Source of the DNA: Nitzschia sp. pyKryTriq1
Taxonomy: Eukaryota > Bacillariophyta > Bacillariophyceae > Bacillariales > Bacillariaceae
Direction: 5' to 3'
Assembly: GCA_956465555.1 (NCBI GenBank)
Contig: OY101115.1
Coordinates: 2,108,001-2,172,000 of the forward strand
Length of the DNA stretch: 64,000 bases
Position numbers and translations under genes: made by a program. This document shows positions 22,801 through 33,585 of this stretch, in pieces. How positions within the stretch are numbered: the first letter of the stretch is position 1; every line of letters starts with the position of its first letter. Under the pieces are notes generated by a model. The model was not told the DNA's origin. It saw nothing but the letters and a program-made list of their open reading frames with translations, and did not search any database.

Positions 22801-24462
22801 ATGTTTGACCAAGCAGTGGAAAAATTTGGACGCGTCTTACTCCGCCAAGAGGGCTCTAGCCACGCCATTGCAGCTTATGGGCAGGGTGTCGCCCTTCATT
22901 ATATCGCTCAACGTGACTTGGAAGACGGAAAGGCTGGTTCGGCTATGTCCCACATTCAGCGTGCCATTCAATATTGCGAGAACTTTTCCTTTTCCTTCGG
23001 TTGTACTCGGAAGCTACTGGGTGATTTGTTTTCATTCGGAGCGTTGCTTCCACCAGATTTGTACGCTGACAACTCAGAAGAGGAAGTTGCGGAGACAATA
23101 TCAAAACAACTTCAATTCGTTCGAAAGGGTGAAAAGGCATATCGATCCGTAAGGGAGGTACAATCGGAGGATTCTAGCCTTTTGAAAGCGCAAGCGACAT
23201 GCGACGTGGGATCGAATATTCTACTGCAGGCTCAGTTGCTAGAGGTCCCCACTCAGGGCTTAAAGGAATCGGTTCCTGAAATAAACAATTTGTACGATCG
23301 ATCGCGGCAGGAGTTCCAAACGTCACTGGAGTTGGACCCATTATACGCTCCTGCTTGGTGTGGCCTTGGATGTTCTGTGCTTTCAAGTGATCCATTACTC
23401 GCCCAGCATGCATTCTCACGGTGCATCCAAATTGAACAAATGTTTCCGGACGCTTATGCCAACATCGGTTTTCTCTACACCTCCAAGAAGGCGTTTCGTC
23501 CGTCGGACAGTGTCATGAACGCCTTGACACAAGTTGCTGACACCCCCATGATGTGGATGAATCGTGCATTCATTCTTGAACGGGATGCAAAAAAATTTCT
23601 GACGAGCGACGGTGACAAGGCCGCGTCAAATCTGTCTCAGGCTTCAGATGCCTACCGGGCTGCGATGCAAGTTATGAAACACCCCGAGTCGCAGCTGGGT
23701 CTCGCCATGACAAGCCGCGTGGTGTCAACCAAAACACGAGGTGCACAAGGATGGAATCTGGTAGATTCTCAGCTGAGAAAGGATAGTTTGTCGCATACAA
23801 GGGAGTACAGGGGGGGATCGATGAGATTCCATGATACTCTATCGTTATTGGAAGGCGTGATGTCTATAGAGCAGGCATTTGAGGTTAGCGAATCGTCTTC
23901 ATGGAGCAAAGACTTGCTGAAAGAGGCGGAATCACTGATCTTGAAAGGGCGAGGTGCAGAGCACCTAAACGCAGATTCTATCAAAGATCAACAAGGCATT
24001 GGCGCGGAGAGGGTCGTCCAGGAAGAAGCTTCAAAGGGGGGAACCAGATTTCCCCTGGCAGTCGGGCTTCAACGCCAGATTCTCCATGAGCCCGATCGAG
24101 CCGATCTTTGGCTAGCATTGGCGAGAGAACTCACCAGCTCTGCGACAGACCCGTCTTCAGTTGACTCGGCCGGGGCAGCGGCGGCCAGGGCCGCCAACAT
24201 GCTAACGGAGGAACTGATTCACCCACGCCTAGGAAATGGACGATTTCCTTCCTTCGTCAGTGCTCCAATGTTGTCCGATGCCCTGGCTCTCACATACTGG
24301 CTCCGACACAATGCTTCTCTTTCAGACCAGAAAGTAGAAGAAGCGAAAGATGATAGAATGGCAGCGAGTGGCACCGACGCATCATCCTTCGGATTACAGC
24401 GTGCGCTCATGATGGATCCAACAAATGCAATCGCCCGAGAGGCGCCACATTTTGTATCGTGA
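19801..24462 (+). CDS. SKI3: Ski complex TPR subunit SKI3 (TTC37/SKIC3)
   Basis: Large tetratricopeptide protein, about 1525 aa from exons 19801..22699 and 22784..24462 (84-bp GT-AG intron, phase 1). SKI3 scaffolds the cytosolic Ski helicase that feeds mRNA to the exosome. TPR units are visible from about residue 680 to 1250, e.g. KLDPSKADPFSLLGLWFEEC, GDPDRALGCFTKGLALDPCN, RADALAELAMCYRRLGRFTA, FDQAVEKFGRVLLRQ, and LDPLYAPAWCGLGC...DPLLAQHAFSRCIQ, a segment typical of TTC37. Length matches human SKI3 (~1560). The frame is open to an ATG at 19612, which would add 63 residues with a hydrophobic stretch. I prefer 19801 because the upstream part contains GTAC-type intergenic sequence and a signal anchor makes no sense for a cytosolic scaffold. 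Confidence 0.82.
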
Positions 24463-25169
24463 AATCTTTTGAGGCGGAGGATATTAACATGCTACCACGA
24501 GTCAATGTTTGGTATGGTGTGTTATGTCCTGCTTCACAAGCTCTACCAAACAGATATCCCGAGGAAAGATCTTATTATAGAGTCTCGTTACCTCATCATA
24601 GAACCTTATCATAGAGATGGAACACTTTCTCCGGGCCATTCTTTCGGATGGGACGAGAATAGAGAACCGGTACGTGTACTTTCATGCCCGTTGTTTTCGC
24701 TTATTGCGTTCTTCTTCCTCTTTCAATCACGGCTTCCAGTGCTGCTACTCGTAGTAGAGTTGAGCCAACATCTTTGAAAAAGGAAACCTATGACTATGCT
24801 GATAGATGGAGAAGATCCAAATCCAGATCACTTGTGATACATACCGATATGCACGGAGTTTTTTCGAGTCAGTCACGCGGGATCAACATCGGAATAGGTT
24901 ATGAGGTTAAAATTAATGCCAATGTTTGCGCGACACCCGCGGGAAAAAGTCAAGAAAAAACTCAAACCAAGAACCCAATCTTCTACAGTAATAATGCGCA
25001 TATGGCCATGGAACATGGAACATTGGACGACTCACTCCTCCTCCCTCCCTCCTCCTCCTCTGCATCTTCCTTCTTTCCCAATGAAGACCTACAGCATTGT
25101 GTTTTGTCATTGATTTTTCCACTTTTACCGAGTATCACCTCACCACTTACTGTGGAGTAAAGCAGCTTC
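24463..25169. other. Intergenic, 0.7 kb, same-strand neighbours
   Basis: One of only two places where neighbouring genes share a strand, so this must hold the 3' end of SKI3 and the promoter of the Der gene. Short degenerate CTCRTTACCTCATCATAGA-like repetition is seen at about 24570-24615 and a CTC/TCC-rich tract at 25030-25065. No gene or defined element could be supported. Confidence 0.35.
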
Positions 25170-27071
25170 ATGTTTGGCAGGGGGAAACAAAGTTTTATGT
25201 CTCTAGTAGTAGGATGCCGAATTCGCAGCATTCATTCTTCCAGCACCAGCGCGGGGTGGCTGCACGGATCGACAACAACAACGAATCATCATCATCATCA
25301 TCATCGTGATCATCTACTCGTTCGTCCCCCAATTTCCTTTCTTTCCCCAGCAGGATCTCGATTCCATTCCAGCAGCACTAGCGGCAGAAAAAATTCAAAG
25401 CGCAAAGACGACCGATTTGTGGTTTCCATTCTCGGTCCACCGAACGCGGGAAAATCCACTTTGTTCAACCGATTGCAGTGCAAGGAACGCAATCGAACCT
25501 ATCGACTCGGGAGCAGCAACAAACGGAAAGCTCGTGGTCGAATATCCAGCAACGAAGTATCCCGAGGAGACGCGATTGTATCCTCCATTGCGGGAACGAC
25601 TAGAGATCGGCGGGAATGTTGGGGTCGGATCGGTGGTATCGAATTTACATTGATGGATACAGCAGGAGTCGACGGGGATCGTATCCAATTATTACAACAA
25701 CAGGGAAGCAGAAAATCGAAATCTACCGAACACGATATGGAACGGGCGATGATGGAACAAACACTGGAGGCTGCCAAACAATCCGATCTAGTGCTGTTGA
25801 TGTGGGATGCAAAGCTGGGTCCGACGCACGATTTAACCGTCACCGCACGATGGTTGCGAAAACTAGGGAAAGTCTCGAATGTGGCCATTCTGGCGAACAA
25901 GCTGGAGGGAGATTCTTGGTTATACGATGGCTCCACCGTCATGGAACATATTGAAGATGTTAACCGCCTTGGGTTGGGTGAGGTTATTCCGATATCGGCT
26001 CTTCAAGGCGAAGGGATGGCGGACATTGCCCTGCTCATTGAACAGCTCAAAACTCAAAAGGATAGCGTTCATCGTGACGTTGATGAGGATATTGATGAAG
26101 GAGTGGGAGATTTGGAAGATGAAGACGAGCGAAAACCTTTACAAATGGCAATTTTGGGCCGACAGAACGTAGGAAAGTCGACTTTGGTGAACACTCTACT
26201 CAAAAGTGAGAGAGTGCTGGCGGGGCCAACTCCCGGCTTGACTCGTGATGCGATTGCCGTGGAATGGGCCTGGGAAGGCAAGCCGATCCAACTTGTAGAC
26301 ACCGCTGGAATCCGTAAAATGACGAAGCGAATGGATGACATCATTGAAGACATGTCGGTGGCAGACGCATTGAGGGCCATGAAGGTTGCCGAAGTTGCTG
26401 TCTTGGTCTTGGATGCTGAAGAGCTGTTTCTTCATCGTCAAGAGATCGCCATTTGTAGCGCAATCTTGGAAGAAGGTCGGGCGTTAGTCATCGCAGCCAA
26501 CAAGATGGATCTCTTGGAAATGTCCTCGGATTATACTGCAAAAGATTTTGCTGACGGTGTTCGAGCGCAACTAGAAGAACGCATGCCGATTCTTCGCAAC
26601 ACCCCCATTATTCCTATGAGCTGTGTATCTGGAGATGGAATCGATAATCTCCTACCGGCAGTTATTGATGCCAAGAATCGATGGGCAAAGACACTTTCAA
26701 CAAGCGTTCTCAATCGCTGGCTGCGCGAGGTCCTCGATGGTGCGAGACCACCTATGGTCAAAGGAGTACCGGCGAAACTAAAGTACATCATTCAAACCAA
26801 AGGGCGACCACCCACCTTCATCATTTTCTCCAACGTCGATGAACTGCCAGATTCCTATTTGCGCTACCTTACTCGGCATTTTCAGGATGCCTTTGAATTG
26901 TATGGTATGCCTGTTCGGATTGTCATCAAAAAGAGTGCCAAGGAAAACCCGTATAAGAAAGAAGCGAACAAGCGAGGGGGTTTTGGACTTGGAGGAAGGC
27001 AAGCACGTCAACAACGACGAACAAAAGCTTTCGTTGCAAAAAAGCGGAAAGCAAAGGCATCAAACCAGTAG
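25170..27071 (+). CDS. der: Organellar Der/EngA double GTPase (ribosome assembly)
   Basis: 633 aa, single exon. Two tandem G domains and a C-terminal KH-like domain define Der/EngA, which binds the large ribosomal subunit during assembly in bacteria and organelles. G domain 1: P-loop GPPNAGKST at residues 89-97, IAGTTRD, DTAGVDG, then NKLE at 243-246. G domain 2: GRQNVGKST from residue 330, TPGLTRD, DTAGIRK, NKMD. KH part: LNRWLREVLDG, KLKYIIQTKGRPPTFIIFSN, GMPVRIVIKKS. About 80 residues precede G1, rich in Ser/Arg with a His run from ATC/CAT repeats, so plastid or mitochondrial import is likely. Unusual: G4 of domain 1 has Glu instead of Asp, and a ~30-residue basic insert separates G1 from G2. 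Confidence 0.92.
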   Translation: MFGRGKQSFMSLVVGCRIRSIHSSSTSAGWLHGSTTTTNHHHHHHRDHLLVRPPISFLSPAGSRFHSSSTSGRKNSKRKDDRFVVSILGPPNAGKSTLFNRLQCKERNRTYRLGSSNKRKARGRISSNEVSRGDAIVSSIAGTTRDRRECWGRIGGIEFTLMDTAGVDGDRIQLLQQQGSRKSKSTEHDMERAMMEQTLEAAKQSDLVLLMWDAKLGPTHDLTVTARWLRKLGKVSNVAILANKLEGDSWLYDGSTVMEHIEDVNRLGLGEVIPISALQGEGMADIALLIEQLKTQKDSVHRDVDEDIDEGVGDLEDEDERKPLQMAILGRQNVGKSTLVNTLLKSERVLAGPTPGLTRDAIAVEWAWEGKPIQLVDTAGIRKMTKRMDDIIEDMSVADALRAMKVAEVAVLVLDAEELFLHRQEIAICSAILEEGRALVIAANKMDLLEMSSDYTAKDFADGVRAQLEERMPILRNTPIIPMSCVSGDGIDNLLPAVIDAKNRWAKTLSTSVLNRWLREVLDGARPPMVKGVPAKLKYIIQTKGRPPTFIIFSNVDELPDSYLRYLTRHFQDAFELYGMPVRIVIKKSAKENPYKKEANKRGGFGLGGRQARQQRRTKAFVAKKRKAKASNQ

Positions 27072-27190
27072 GACACATGTACAAGCTACTCGCTTCCACC
27101 GGCACACTTATACTAGGAGAGGTGTAGTCCGTCACGCAGGAACAAAAGGAGAAACGATCAATCTATTGTTGTTTAGTTAAAGATTTCGCT

Positions 27191-27976
27191 TCAAACCCTG
27201 ATATCTTTCCCGCTGTAGATTGGGGTCGATCTCATCTCGATCTTCTGAGGAATAAACGAGCGTCTGTGACACGAAATGTCTATTGAGACGGTGCTGCAGA
27301 TACTATCACTGTGGGATGCTTGTGAAGCAATCGACGATCTCCTCGAGGACATAGCGGAAGAATCGATTGATGATCGTCTTGACGCTGTGGAATCTATCGA
27401 TGTTCTCCTACCCATTGAGGATCTCCTTGTCCTCGATTGAAGAAACATTGCAGCCTTTTCATCGGCACTGCCAATCATGAATGCAAACTCGGTAGCTTCC
27501 CGAGATAATGTCGTGGCGACTTCACTGATGGCCTCTGCACGGCGACTGTAATCTTTTTCATCTTCCTTGTCAAGCTTGTGCTGCGTGTGCAAGACAGCCC
27601 TGACAGTCTTTTGTCGAACCTGGCTCCGGGCTTGGGAAAAGTCTTGGCTGACAAAGCGTTCCAAACCTCGAAGAGTGTCTCGAAGTTTTGTCCACTGGGT
27701 TAGCATTTCTTGACTCTTATCATCGGTATATCCATATGTTCTGGAGATATAAAAGTCGGCACCGTGCTCCTTTCCGTTTGCAGTTTCTTTTTTCGCTTGA
27801 TGGCGAATTTCTTCATAGTCTTCGGCTTGAAACCAAAGTTCGTTAATAACTTCGGGCGTAAGTTCCTCCAGGCTACCCGCATAGTAGTCACATAGCTTGG
27901 GATCGGGAGCAAACGCCACATTGTTAGCAGTGGGTCGTTGCTTTGATCTTGAAGTGTTGGACCAGCCCATTTTCAT
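27191..27976 (-). CDS. Diatom-type 'RGLE' protein, unknown function
   Basis: 261 aa from the ATG at 27976 (MKMGWSNTSRSK). The core EVINELWFQAEDYEEIRHQA, SRTYGYTDDKSQEMLTQWTK, RDTLRGLERF is a pattern I associate with an expanded family of uncharacterised diatom proteins. The rest is a charged helical stretch (VRAVLHTQHKLDKEDEKDYSRRAEAISEVATTLS) and a Ser/Arg-rich C-terminal third (RRSSMGRRTSIDS, ASRRSSIDSS) with repeated RRxS sites that look like basophilic kinase targets. The frame is open upstream to 28258 but contains a GTAC palindrome and no conserved-looking sequence, so I reject that extension. Converges on the Der gene with 119 bp between. Confidence 0.75.
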   Translation of the reverse strand: MKMGWSNTSRSKQRPTANNVAFAPDPKLCDYYAGSLEELTPEVINELWFQAEDYEEIRHQAKKETANGKEHGADFYISRTYGYTDDKSQEMLTQWTKLRDTLRGLERFVSQDFSQARSQVRQKTVRAVLHTQHKLDKEDEKDYSRRAEAISEVATTLSREATEFAFMIGSADEKAAMFLQSRTRRSSMGRRTSIDSTASRRSSIDSSAMSSRRSSIASQASHSDSICSTVSIDISCHRRSFIPQKIEMRSTPIYSGKDIRV

Positions 27977-29948
27977 ATTTAGTTTGTTGTGGAACAGGAA
28001 GAGTATCGCACAATTATCATTTTTGTGTGCCCGTTGTATTATTACTCTCGCACGTACCCGAAGTACAATTGCAACGTTACACCCTCTCCCGGCTCGCCCG
28101 GGATGTCGCTTTCTGAATTTTGGATCGATTTTCGAAGGGTTCTCTACTAGCTTGTTGTCAACAGAACACCAGAGTGTACCAGGTACTGTTTGGTCCAAGT
28201 CTCGGGTAGAGTAGAGTAGTAGTGTGGAAGTCGCGTTGTCATCCTCCCACTCCTCCATCCAAAAAGAAGTGCAATTTGTTGGACGACATTATTGAGAGAT
28301 AAGTTAAATATGTATTTATGCCCTCCTTGAGTGTTTGTGTGCATTGACATTTTCAAGTATTCGGATTTTAGCCGACAGATAGATGAAGATGACCGAACCG
28401 GTACCGTGCACAGTGTGAAAATGCATGGCTCGTTCAATGGATGGGCCTTCGGCCTTCGGATCATGATATTTCTACGAGGCCTATTTCCTTTAGTTCTGTA
28501 GGAGTATGAGTAATCGTAGAAGTGACGCAAGACATTCCTTTGGTCCTTTCGGTGGCGATCTTGATTTCGCCCAGTTTTGTCTCTTGTACGTGATGGCATG
28601 TACTTTTTGTACCGATACCGAACACGTACACGAACAACGAGCCCCTGTGTCGTCTCACAACGGCTGCGTCAGCTCACCGTCCTACGTCATGTCATACCAA
28701 TGAAGAGCTGGGGGATAGTGTGGCAAAAGGGCAGGGATTTACTAGGCCGCACCTTTGCCCCCAAAGGAGTCGAACGACTCGATTGGTTCCTAGCCAGAGG
28801 GCAGGGCGGGTGGGTTAACTAAGAAACTTCCTGGTTTTGGTTTTCTTGTAACCGATGGTCCGAGGAAACAAAACAGCAAATTGGACGGGGCATCCACCAG
28901 GGATCTCAGGCGTAGGCTGCCTGGCACCAGTTCAGGAGCTTGGCGTCCTCCTCCTCAGTATGCGCTCCATGATCGTGTCTGCGGTTGGAGCCACTCCAAC
29001 AGGTTCCCTTCAAGTGATAGGACAGACACATCGGCGCCTCCTTTCCCCCGCGCAAAACGAGTGGGGATGGGGGTGTTCCCCCCTTTTGTGATGAGTGGGC
29101 CGGTGTGGATGATTTACCAATCAACCAGAAGATGATCATCATTAGAAATCTATCAAGGCGTGATTTGGCGTTTCATGACAAATGCGTCCAACTGCACAAT
29201 TTCTCTCCATTTGTGGGCCCATTTGGTTTAAGCACTAGGCAGCATCCTCGTCGTCCAGCATTTCGTGTGGGCAGTAGGGCGTATGATGAGTTTGTCCAAC
29301 TTGTAAAAGCAAAGGACTGGCTCAAAAAGGGGCGGATGCCTCCCACGAGAGAGGACCCGGAACTTATCAGTTTTATGGAGAAGTTTGGATTTGGTCGGAC
29401 TCAGGTCCACAATTCCAAACCATGGTCTATCGTAGTCCCGCTCTGAGCGCTTCCTCTTTCAAGGGCATGTGCATCCAAATCTTCTGCAACTTGGTAGGCA
29501 CCACTTCCAAATCTAAAGTAAATTTGGGCAGGAGGAGGCACATTTTTTTGGGGGAACAATGCCCTGCTGGCTCAGAAGAAAACAGGGACATAAAAGAGGG
29601 GACTGAACACAGTACCAGATTCCCCCAAAGAATGACCATCGAACAAGCGCGGCCGCGCGAGAATGACAATAACGCACGCAACAAAATGCACTGCAATGCA
29701 ATGCAACATGCAATGCATTATTACGGCAAGCAATTCGCTGTTGTTGTGCTTTCACTGTGCGGCTTTCATTGTTTCGTAGGGGTACAGTATTAAAATCTAC
29801 TCTACGATTACGGTATTATACTATATAGTCGAGTACTCGTTGTTCATAGAAGTCTCTCTGAAAGACGCGAAACCAGGTATACTGGTACTCGTACAACCTA
29901 CGGTTACAGGAATACAGGCATTTAAATATCGAATTGCTTTACTTCATC
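27977..29948. other. Divergent intergenic region, 2.0 kb
   Basis: Mostly without a supportable gene. It holds a 113-codon frame (listed at 29105-29446), G/C-rich unique sequence at 28720-29090, a GCAAT/ATGCAA short repeat at about 29688-29722 and GTAC palindromes near 28176-28190 and 29875-29895. Confidence 0.4.
29105..29446 (+). CDS. Possible small protein or gene remnant, 113 aa
   Basis: Open frame with fairly natural composition: a basic N-terminal half (IIIRNLSRRDLAFHDKCVQL) and a segment AYDEFVQLVKAKDWLKKGRM followed by PELISFMEKFGFG. The first in-frame ATG lies near 29132 if the non-ATG start is rejected. No family recognised. It may be a remnant of a transposon-borne gene or a real short gene. 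Confidence 0.22.
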   Translation: MDDLPINQKMIIIRNLSRRDLAFHDKCVQLHNFSPFVGPFGLSTRQHPRRPAFRVGSRAYDEFVQLVKAKDWLKKGRMPPTREDPELISFMEKFGFGRTQVHNSKPWSIVVPL

Positions 29949-32333
29949 ATGGTCAACCAAAAGATCATGGCCACCATTGCGTCCAAAGAGCTGGCATCCA
30001 GCTTGTCGTCTTTGGAAAAGATGCCACCATCATCATCTTCTGCACACGCACAAGCACAAGCACAAGCACAAGCACTCGGTCGATCCAACAGCGGAGCATC
30101 ATCCAGCGGTGGTGGAATTAGCGAAGAGCAACTCTCCCAAGACTTGGCGCAATTTCTTTCCAATCCGAGTCTCAAAGCAGCCTTGGCCGATGGCAGTCTG
30201 GACTTGACGTCGTATTCGTCAACGGTCGAAGAGGAACTCTCGCAGCTGGAAAAACAGTGTATTGAGGCGTACCGGAATAAAACGACCGAAATTGCCAGTT
30301 TGTGTAGTGAATTGGAGCATGCCGATGGCATTTTGCTGGGTCTTCAAGAATTGCTGCTGGGGTTTCAAGCCGATTTGGGAGGTTTGAGTGGGGACATTCG
30401 ACAGTTGCAAGAGACGTCCAAGCGATTGGGGCTTCAGTTGCACAATCGAAAGTCGGCTGCGATGGGTTTGCGTGCCTTTTTGGGACGCATTATTTTGAGC
30501 CCCTCCTTGGTGGAAGCGATTGGCAAGGGACCCGTCAATGCAAACTTTCAACAGGCCATTCGAGAATTTACCAAAATTTACAAGGACACCCACGAGGAAG
30601 AGGCGCAAGATTGGGCCTGTGAGAAAGCTCCTGTGGATACGGTGGCGGGGATGGAAATGCAGGCACACGTTGAGCAGTTGCGGTTGGTGGCGGTCTCGAG
30701 GATTCGAGAATACTTTTATGAAAAGATGGCCCTCCTTCGCAAGCCGCAAACCAACATTCGAATTTTGCAATCTCACGGTCTGCTGGCCTACTCGGACCTT
30801 TATGAATTCTTGTTGGACGCTAGTCCAGACATTGCCAAGGAATTGTACAACGTATACACTGACACAATGAGCAAAACCCTATATGCTCTTTTCCGGACGT
30901 ACCAAGCCCAGCTCATTCAGTTGGACGCTACCAAACATGCGGCAACGCGACAAGATGTGCTGGCGGTAGAAGATGCGTACTTGCGAGATGCCATCACCAC
31001 CAAGGCCAAGAAGCGAGTCGACGTCTTTACGCTGGGGAATCGTGCCAACGTCTTGCTGACGGACAATGACATGCACGATGATCCACCCATTGTGGCCATG
31101 GTCGCCTTGAGTGAACATGAATCGTTTCCCTACGAGCGCTTGTTGAAAAGTGTCTTGCAGCATTTGGTCGATGCCGTAACGAATGAGCATGTGGTTTGCC
31201 GCGAGTTCTTTCAACGCACGGACTCTTTTGATCAGCTCTTTTCCCCGACCCTACAGCTCTTGCTGGAACAAGTGGAAAACTATTTGTTTGGCTGCTACGA
31301 TGCCCTATGCATTCTATTGATGATCAAAGTCACTCATCAATTCCGTCGCGCTGCCCAGTCGCGTACGATCAACAGTCTGAATGGATTCTTTGATCAACTC
31401 ACTCAGTTACTCTGGCCACGATTAAGGACTGTTATGGAATTGCATTCACGAAGTATCAAACAAGCGACAGTGCTTAGTTTGGGGGGTGTCGACTTGCACG
31501 CACACTACGTCAGTCGCCGGTTTGCGGAGTTTACCTGCAGTGTTTTGCTGATTTTACAAAAGGGCAACAAGACTCCGAATCAAAATAATAATAATAATGA
31601 AGCAAGCTCTGGTGGCGGCCGAGGAAATGCTAGCAACAAGACCCCACCTGCACCCATGTCACGGCGCTCTTCCAGCACGGCTAGCAACAACACGACTAAT
31701 ACCAAAACGTCGACACTTTCCAAAGGAGCCAGTGCCGGTGATATGTTGTTGCAAGATTTGAATGTAATGGTGGACGAGTACGTTGCTTTGCTGGGACGTT
31801 TGGCGGAGGAGCATACGGTCAACATCAAACGAATTGTCTTTATGATCAACAACTTGGACCAAGTGGTCTGTATCTTCCAGGAACGACGGGTGGCTGGTGG
31901 TAAGGAGCTGAATCGAGTATTGGAGCTGCTCATGATGCAACGGGAGCTCTTTGTCGAAGAAGAACTGCTGCAAACGGGCTTTTCCAAAATGATTGCGTTT
32001 GTCCAACAAACGGAAGCAAGTTTGGCGCAAGGAGCGGCCACGGACGACCAGTCGATCAATCTTCAAGTCGTCGAATCGTTGGTGCGAGAGTTTGCCTCCA
32101 ACTGGCGAGCGGGCATGGAAAGTATCAATCGAAATGTTCTGAGTTATTTTTCCAACTTTCGCAATGGAATGGAGATTTTGAAGCAAGTCTTGACGCAGCT
32201 ACTTCTCTACTACACGAGATTTCAAGATGTGATTCGAAAAGTTTTCAAGACGCGGTCTCCTTCTTTTGCCAAGGACCTGGTTCCGACTACAGTCATTTTG
32301 TCGGAAATCAAAAAGTACGCCTTGGCCATCTAA
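29949..32333 (+). CDS. VPS52: VPS52, GARP/EARP tethering complex subunit
   Basis: 794 aa, single exon. VPS52 is the core subunit of GARP (with VPS51, 53, 54), which tethers endosome-derived vesicles at the trans-Golgi network. Family signs: ELEHADGILLGLQELLLGFQ and FQADLGGLSGDIRQLQETSK in the N-terminal coiled coil, AAMGLRAFLGRIILSPSLVE, AHVEQLRLVAVSRIREYFYE, LRKPQTNIRILQSHGLLAYS, YVDTMSKTLYALFR-type core and the conserved FEQLFSPTLQ-like EQ region (FDQLFSPTLQLLLEQVENYL). Length is close to the animal protein (~720). An Ala/Gln/His repeat of CACAAG units follows the start and an Asn/Ser/Thr-rich insert lies at about residues 545-595. The first ATG (29949) is used; a second at 29967 is also possible. 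Confidence 0.9.
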   Translation: MVNQKIMATIASKELASSLSSLEKMPPSSSSAHAQAQAQAQALGRSNSGASSSGGGISEEQLSQDLAQFLSNPSLKAALADGSLDLTSYSSTVEEELSQLEKQCIEAYRNKTTEIASLCSELEHADGILLGLQELLLGFQADLGGLSGDIRQLQETSKRLGLQLHNRKSAAMGLRAFLGRIILSPSLVEAIGKGPVNANFQQAIREFTKIYKDTHEEEAQDWACEKAPVDTVAGMEMQAHVEQLRLVAVSRIREYFYEKMALLRKPQTNIRILQSHGLLAYSDLYEFLLDASPDIAKELYNVYTDTMSKTLYALFRTYQAQLIQLDATKHAATRQDVLAVEDAYLRDAITTKAKKRVDVFTLGNRANVLLTDNDMHDDPPIVAMVALSEHESFPYERLLKSVLQHLVDAVTNEHVVCREFFQRTDSFDQLFSPTLQLLLEQVENYLFGCYDALCILLMIKVTHQFRRAAQSRTINSLNGFFDQLTQLLWPRLRTVMELHSRSIKQATVLSLGGVDLHAHYVSRRFAEFTCSVLLILQKGNKTPNQNNNNNEASSGGGRGNASNKTPPAPMSRRSSSTASNNTTNTKTSTLSKGASAGDMLLQDLNVMVDEYVALLGRLAEEHTVNIKRIVFMINNLDQVVCIFQERRVAGGKELNRVLELLMMQRELFVEEELLQTGFSKMIAFVQQTEASLAQGAATDDQSINLQVVESLVREFASNWRAGMESINRNVLSYFSNFRNGMEILKQVLTQLLLYYTRFQDVIRKVFKTRSPSFAKDLVPTTVILSEIKKYALAI

Positions 32334-32612
32334 GCAATAATCGAGTATCCATACGTACGTCTCGAGGGAAACATAGTCATGGGTCTACGGTATTATTTTA
32401 GATATACTTTCTATACGAATCATACCGTTTCATACTTATCAAACTGAACAGGAACATTGATAACATCAATCACATAAACACAAAAAGGGGGCTGAACAAA
32501 CCATGTACACCGTACGTTCCGGTACGTACGTGGCTCCCTTTTCTCACAAGACCACCATGACGCGACAGCAGTGGCACGGAAGGGCAAAACAGAAAGGCTA
32601 CTCCACAACACA

Positions 32613-33585
32613 CTAAAGAGGAATATCGGATAAGGACAATTCAATAGCTTGACCATCCTCACCATCTTCCGAGCGCGAGTTGTGAATTTGAATCATTCCT
32701 TCTTCGAGATCATTTGTCTCTTTGGTTTCCAAAGAGATCGATGGGTGCAAGTCAATCAGTTCTGCAGCATCCTTGGTTTCTTTGGTATCGTCCGAGGCTG
32801 ACTTTGTCAGAGCCTTTCCGGCAGAAGAGTTGGAATGAACTACATTGGTAGCATCTTGTCCTCGGCTGGGTGTCGCGGCGGGCTTGACTCCGCAGAGACT
32901 GATTGCGACCCCCGTGAGGAGCCAGAAAAAGACCGAACCAACGACAACCAGTCGACGATCATAGTACACCTTTTCGTCCGGATAGGCATGCAGAAGAAAG
33001 CGAATGAATTTCACCACGGAAAAGAGTTGGGCATTTCCAATCACCAACGCCACGCTGATGCTAATAATCTTGGGCCATACTTGATTGGGGCCTTTCCAAC
33101 AGGGACTAGCCGCCAAACAGATCCAAATGGGGATACCCAGTGTCAATACGACCACCGATCCAACTTGGGCGGCCAGTAGTTGAGGATCGCTGGGAAGGCC
33201 GTCTAACGGATAATTTCGGTACGAAACACAAGCGCCGGAATCACGGTCGCTGGCATGAGTAAAGACACCATGCCATTCTCCTGCGACGTAAATGGATGAT
33301 TTACAGTCTAGAATGAACAAGAGGCAACAGACCAATGCCGTAGTCGCTGTCGTGAATGGCACGGCAAATTTCAACCTGGACCAAGGTAGAAGTAGAACGG
33401 GAGACAAGCGAGAAGACAACAGTGCCGATGTAATAGTCATGAGTGAAATATATAATATCAGTTTGATATAGTGGATAGCACTTTTTTCAAGTTGATCAAG
33501 AGTCAAACATAACATGCAAGAAGACTTACCAGTCGACGCCACGGTAGCTTCCGAGTCGTCGTCCACAGTCTCCCAGCATGGTCAT
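32613..33585 (-). CDS. Four-helix membrane protein, unknown
   Basis: 272 aa from exons 33585..33530 and 33375..32613 (154-bp GT-AG intron joining ...RGVDW to LKFAVPFT). Four hydrophobic helices: FTTATTALVCCLLFILDC, LAAQVGSVVVLTLGIPIWIC, SVALVIGNAQLFSVVKF, and VVVGSVFFWLLTGVAISLCG. The first loop carries DCKSSIYVAGEWHGVF and a Cys (GACVSYRNYP), suggesting a luminal disulfide-bonded loop. The C-terminal ~75 residues are an acidic/Ser/Thr cytosolic tail (ETKETNDLEEGM). The short first exon is chosen since reading straight through the intron would add a poor sequence. A tetraspan-like layout but no known family signature; converges on VPS52 279 bp away. Confidence 0.7.

Noticed and set aside
27977-28258. 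Upstream extension of the RGLE protein
   Set aside because: No natural-looking protein sequence, contains a GTAC palindrome; ATG at 27976 gives the usual short N-terminus.
28750-28830. Possible tRNA (GAGTCGAACGACTC followed by GGTTCC)
   Set aside because: No cloverleaf with acceptor and anticodon stems could be built around it; just a near-palindrome.
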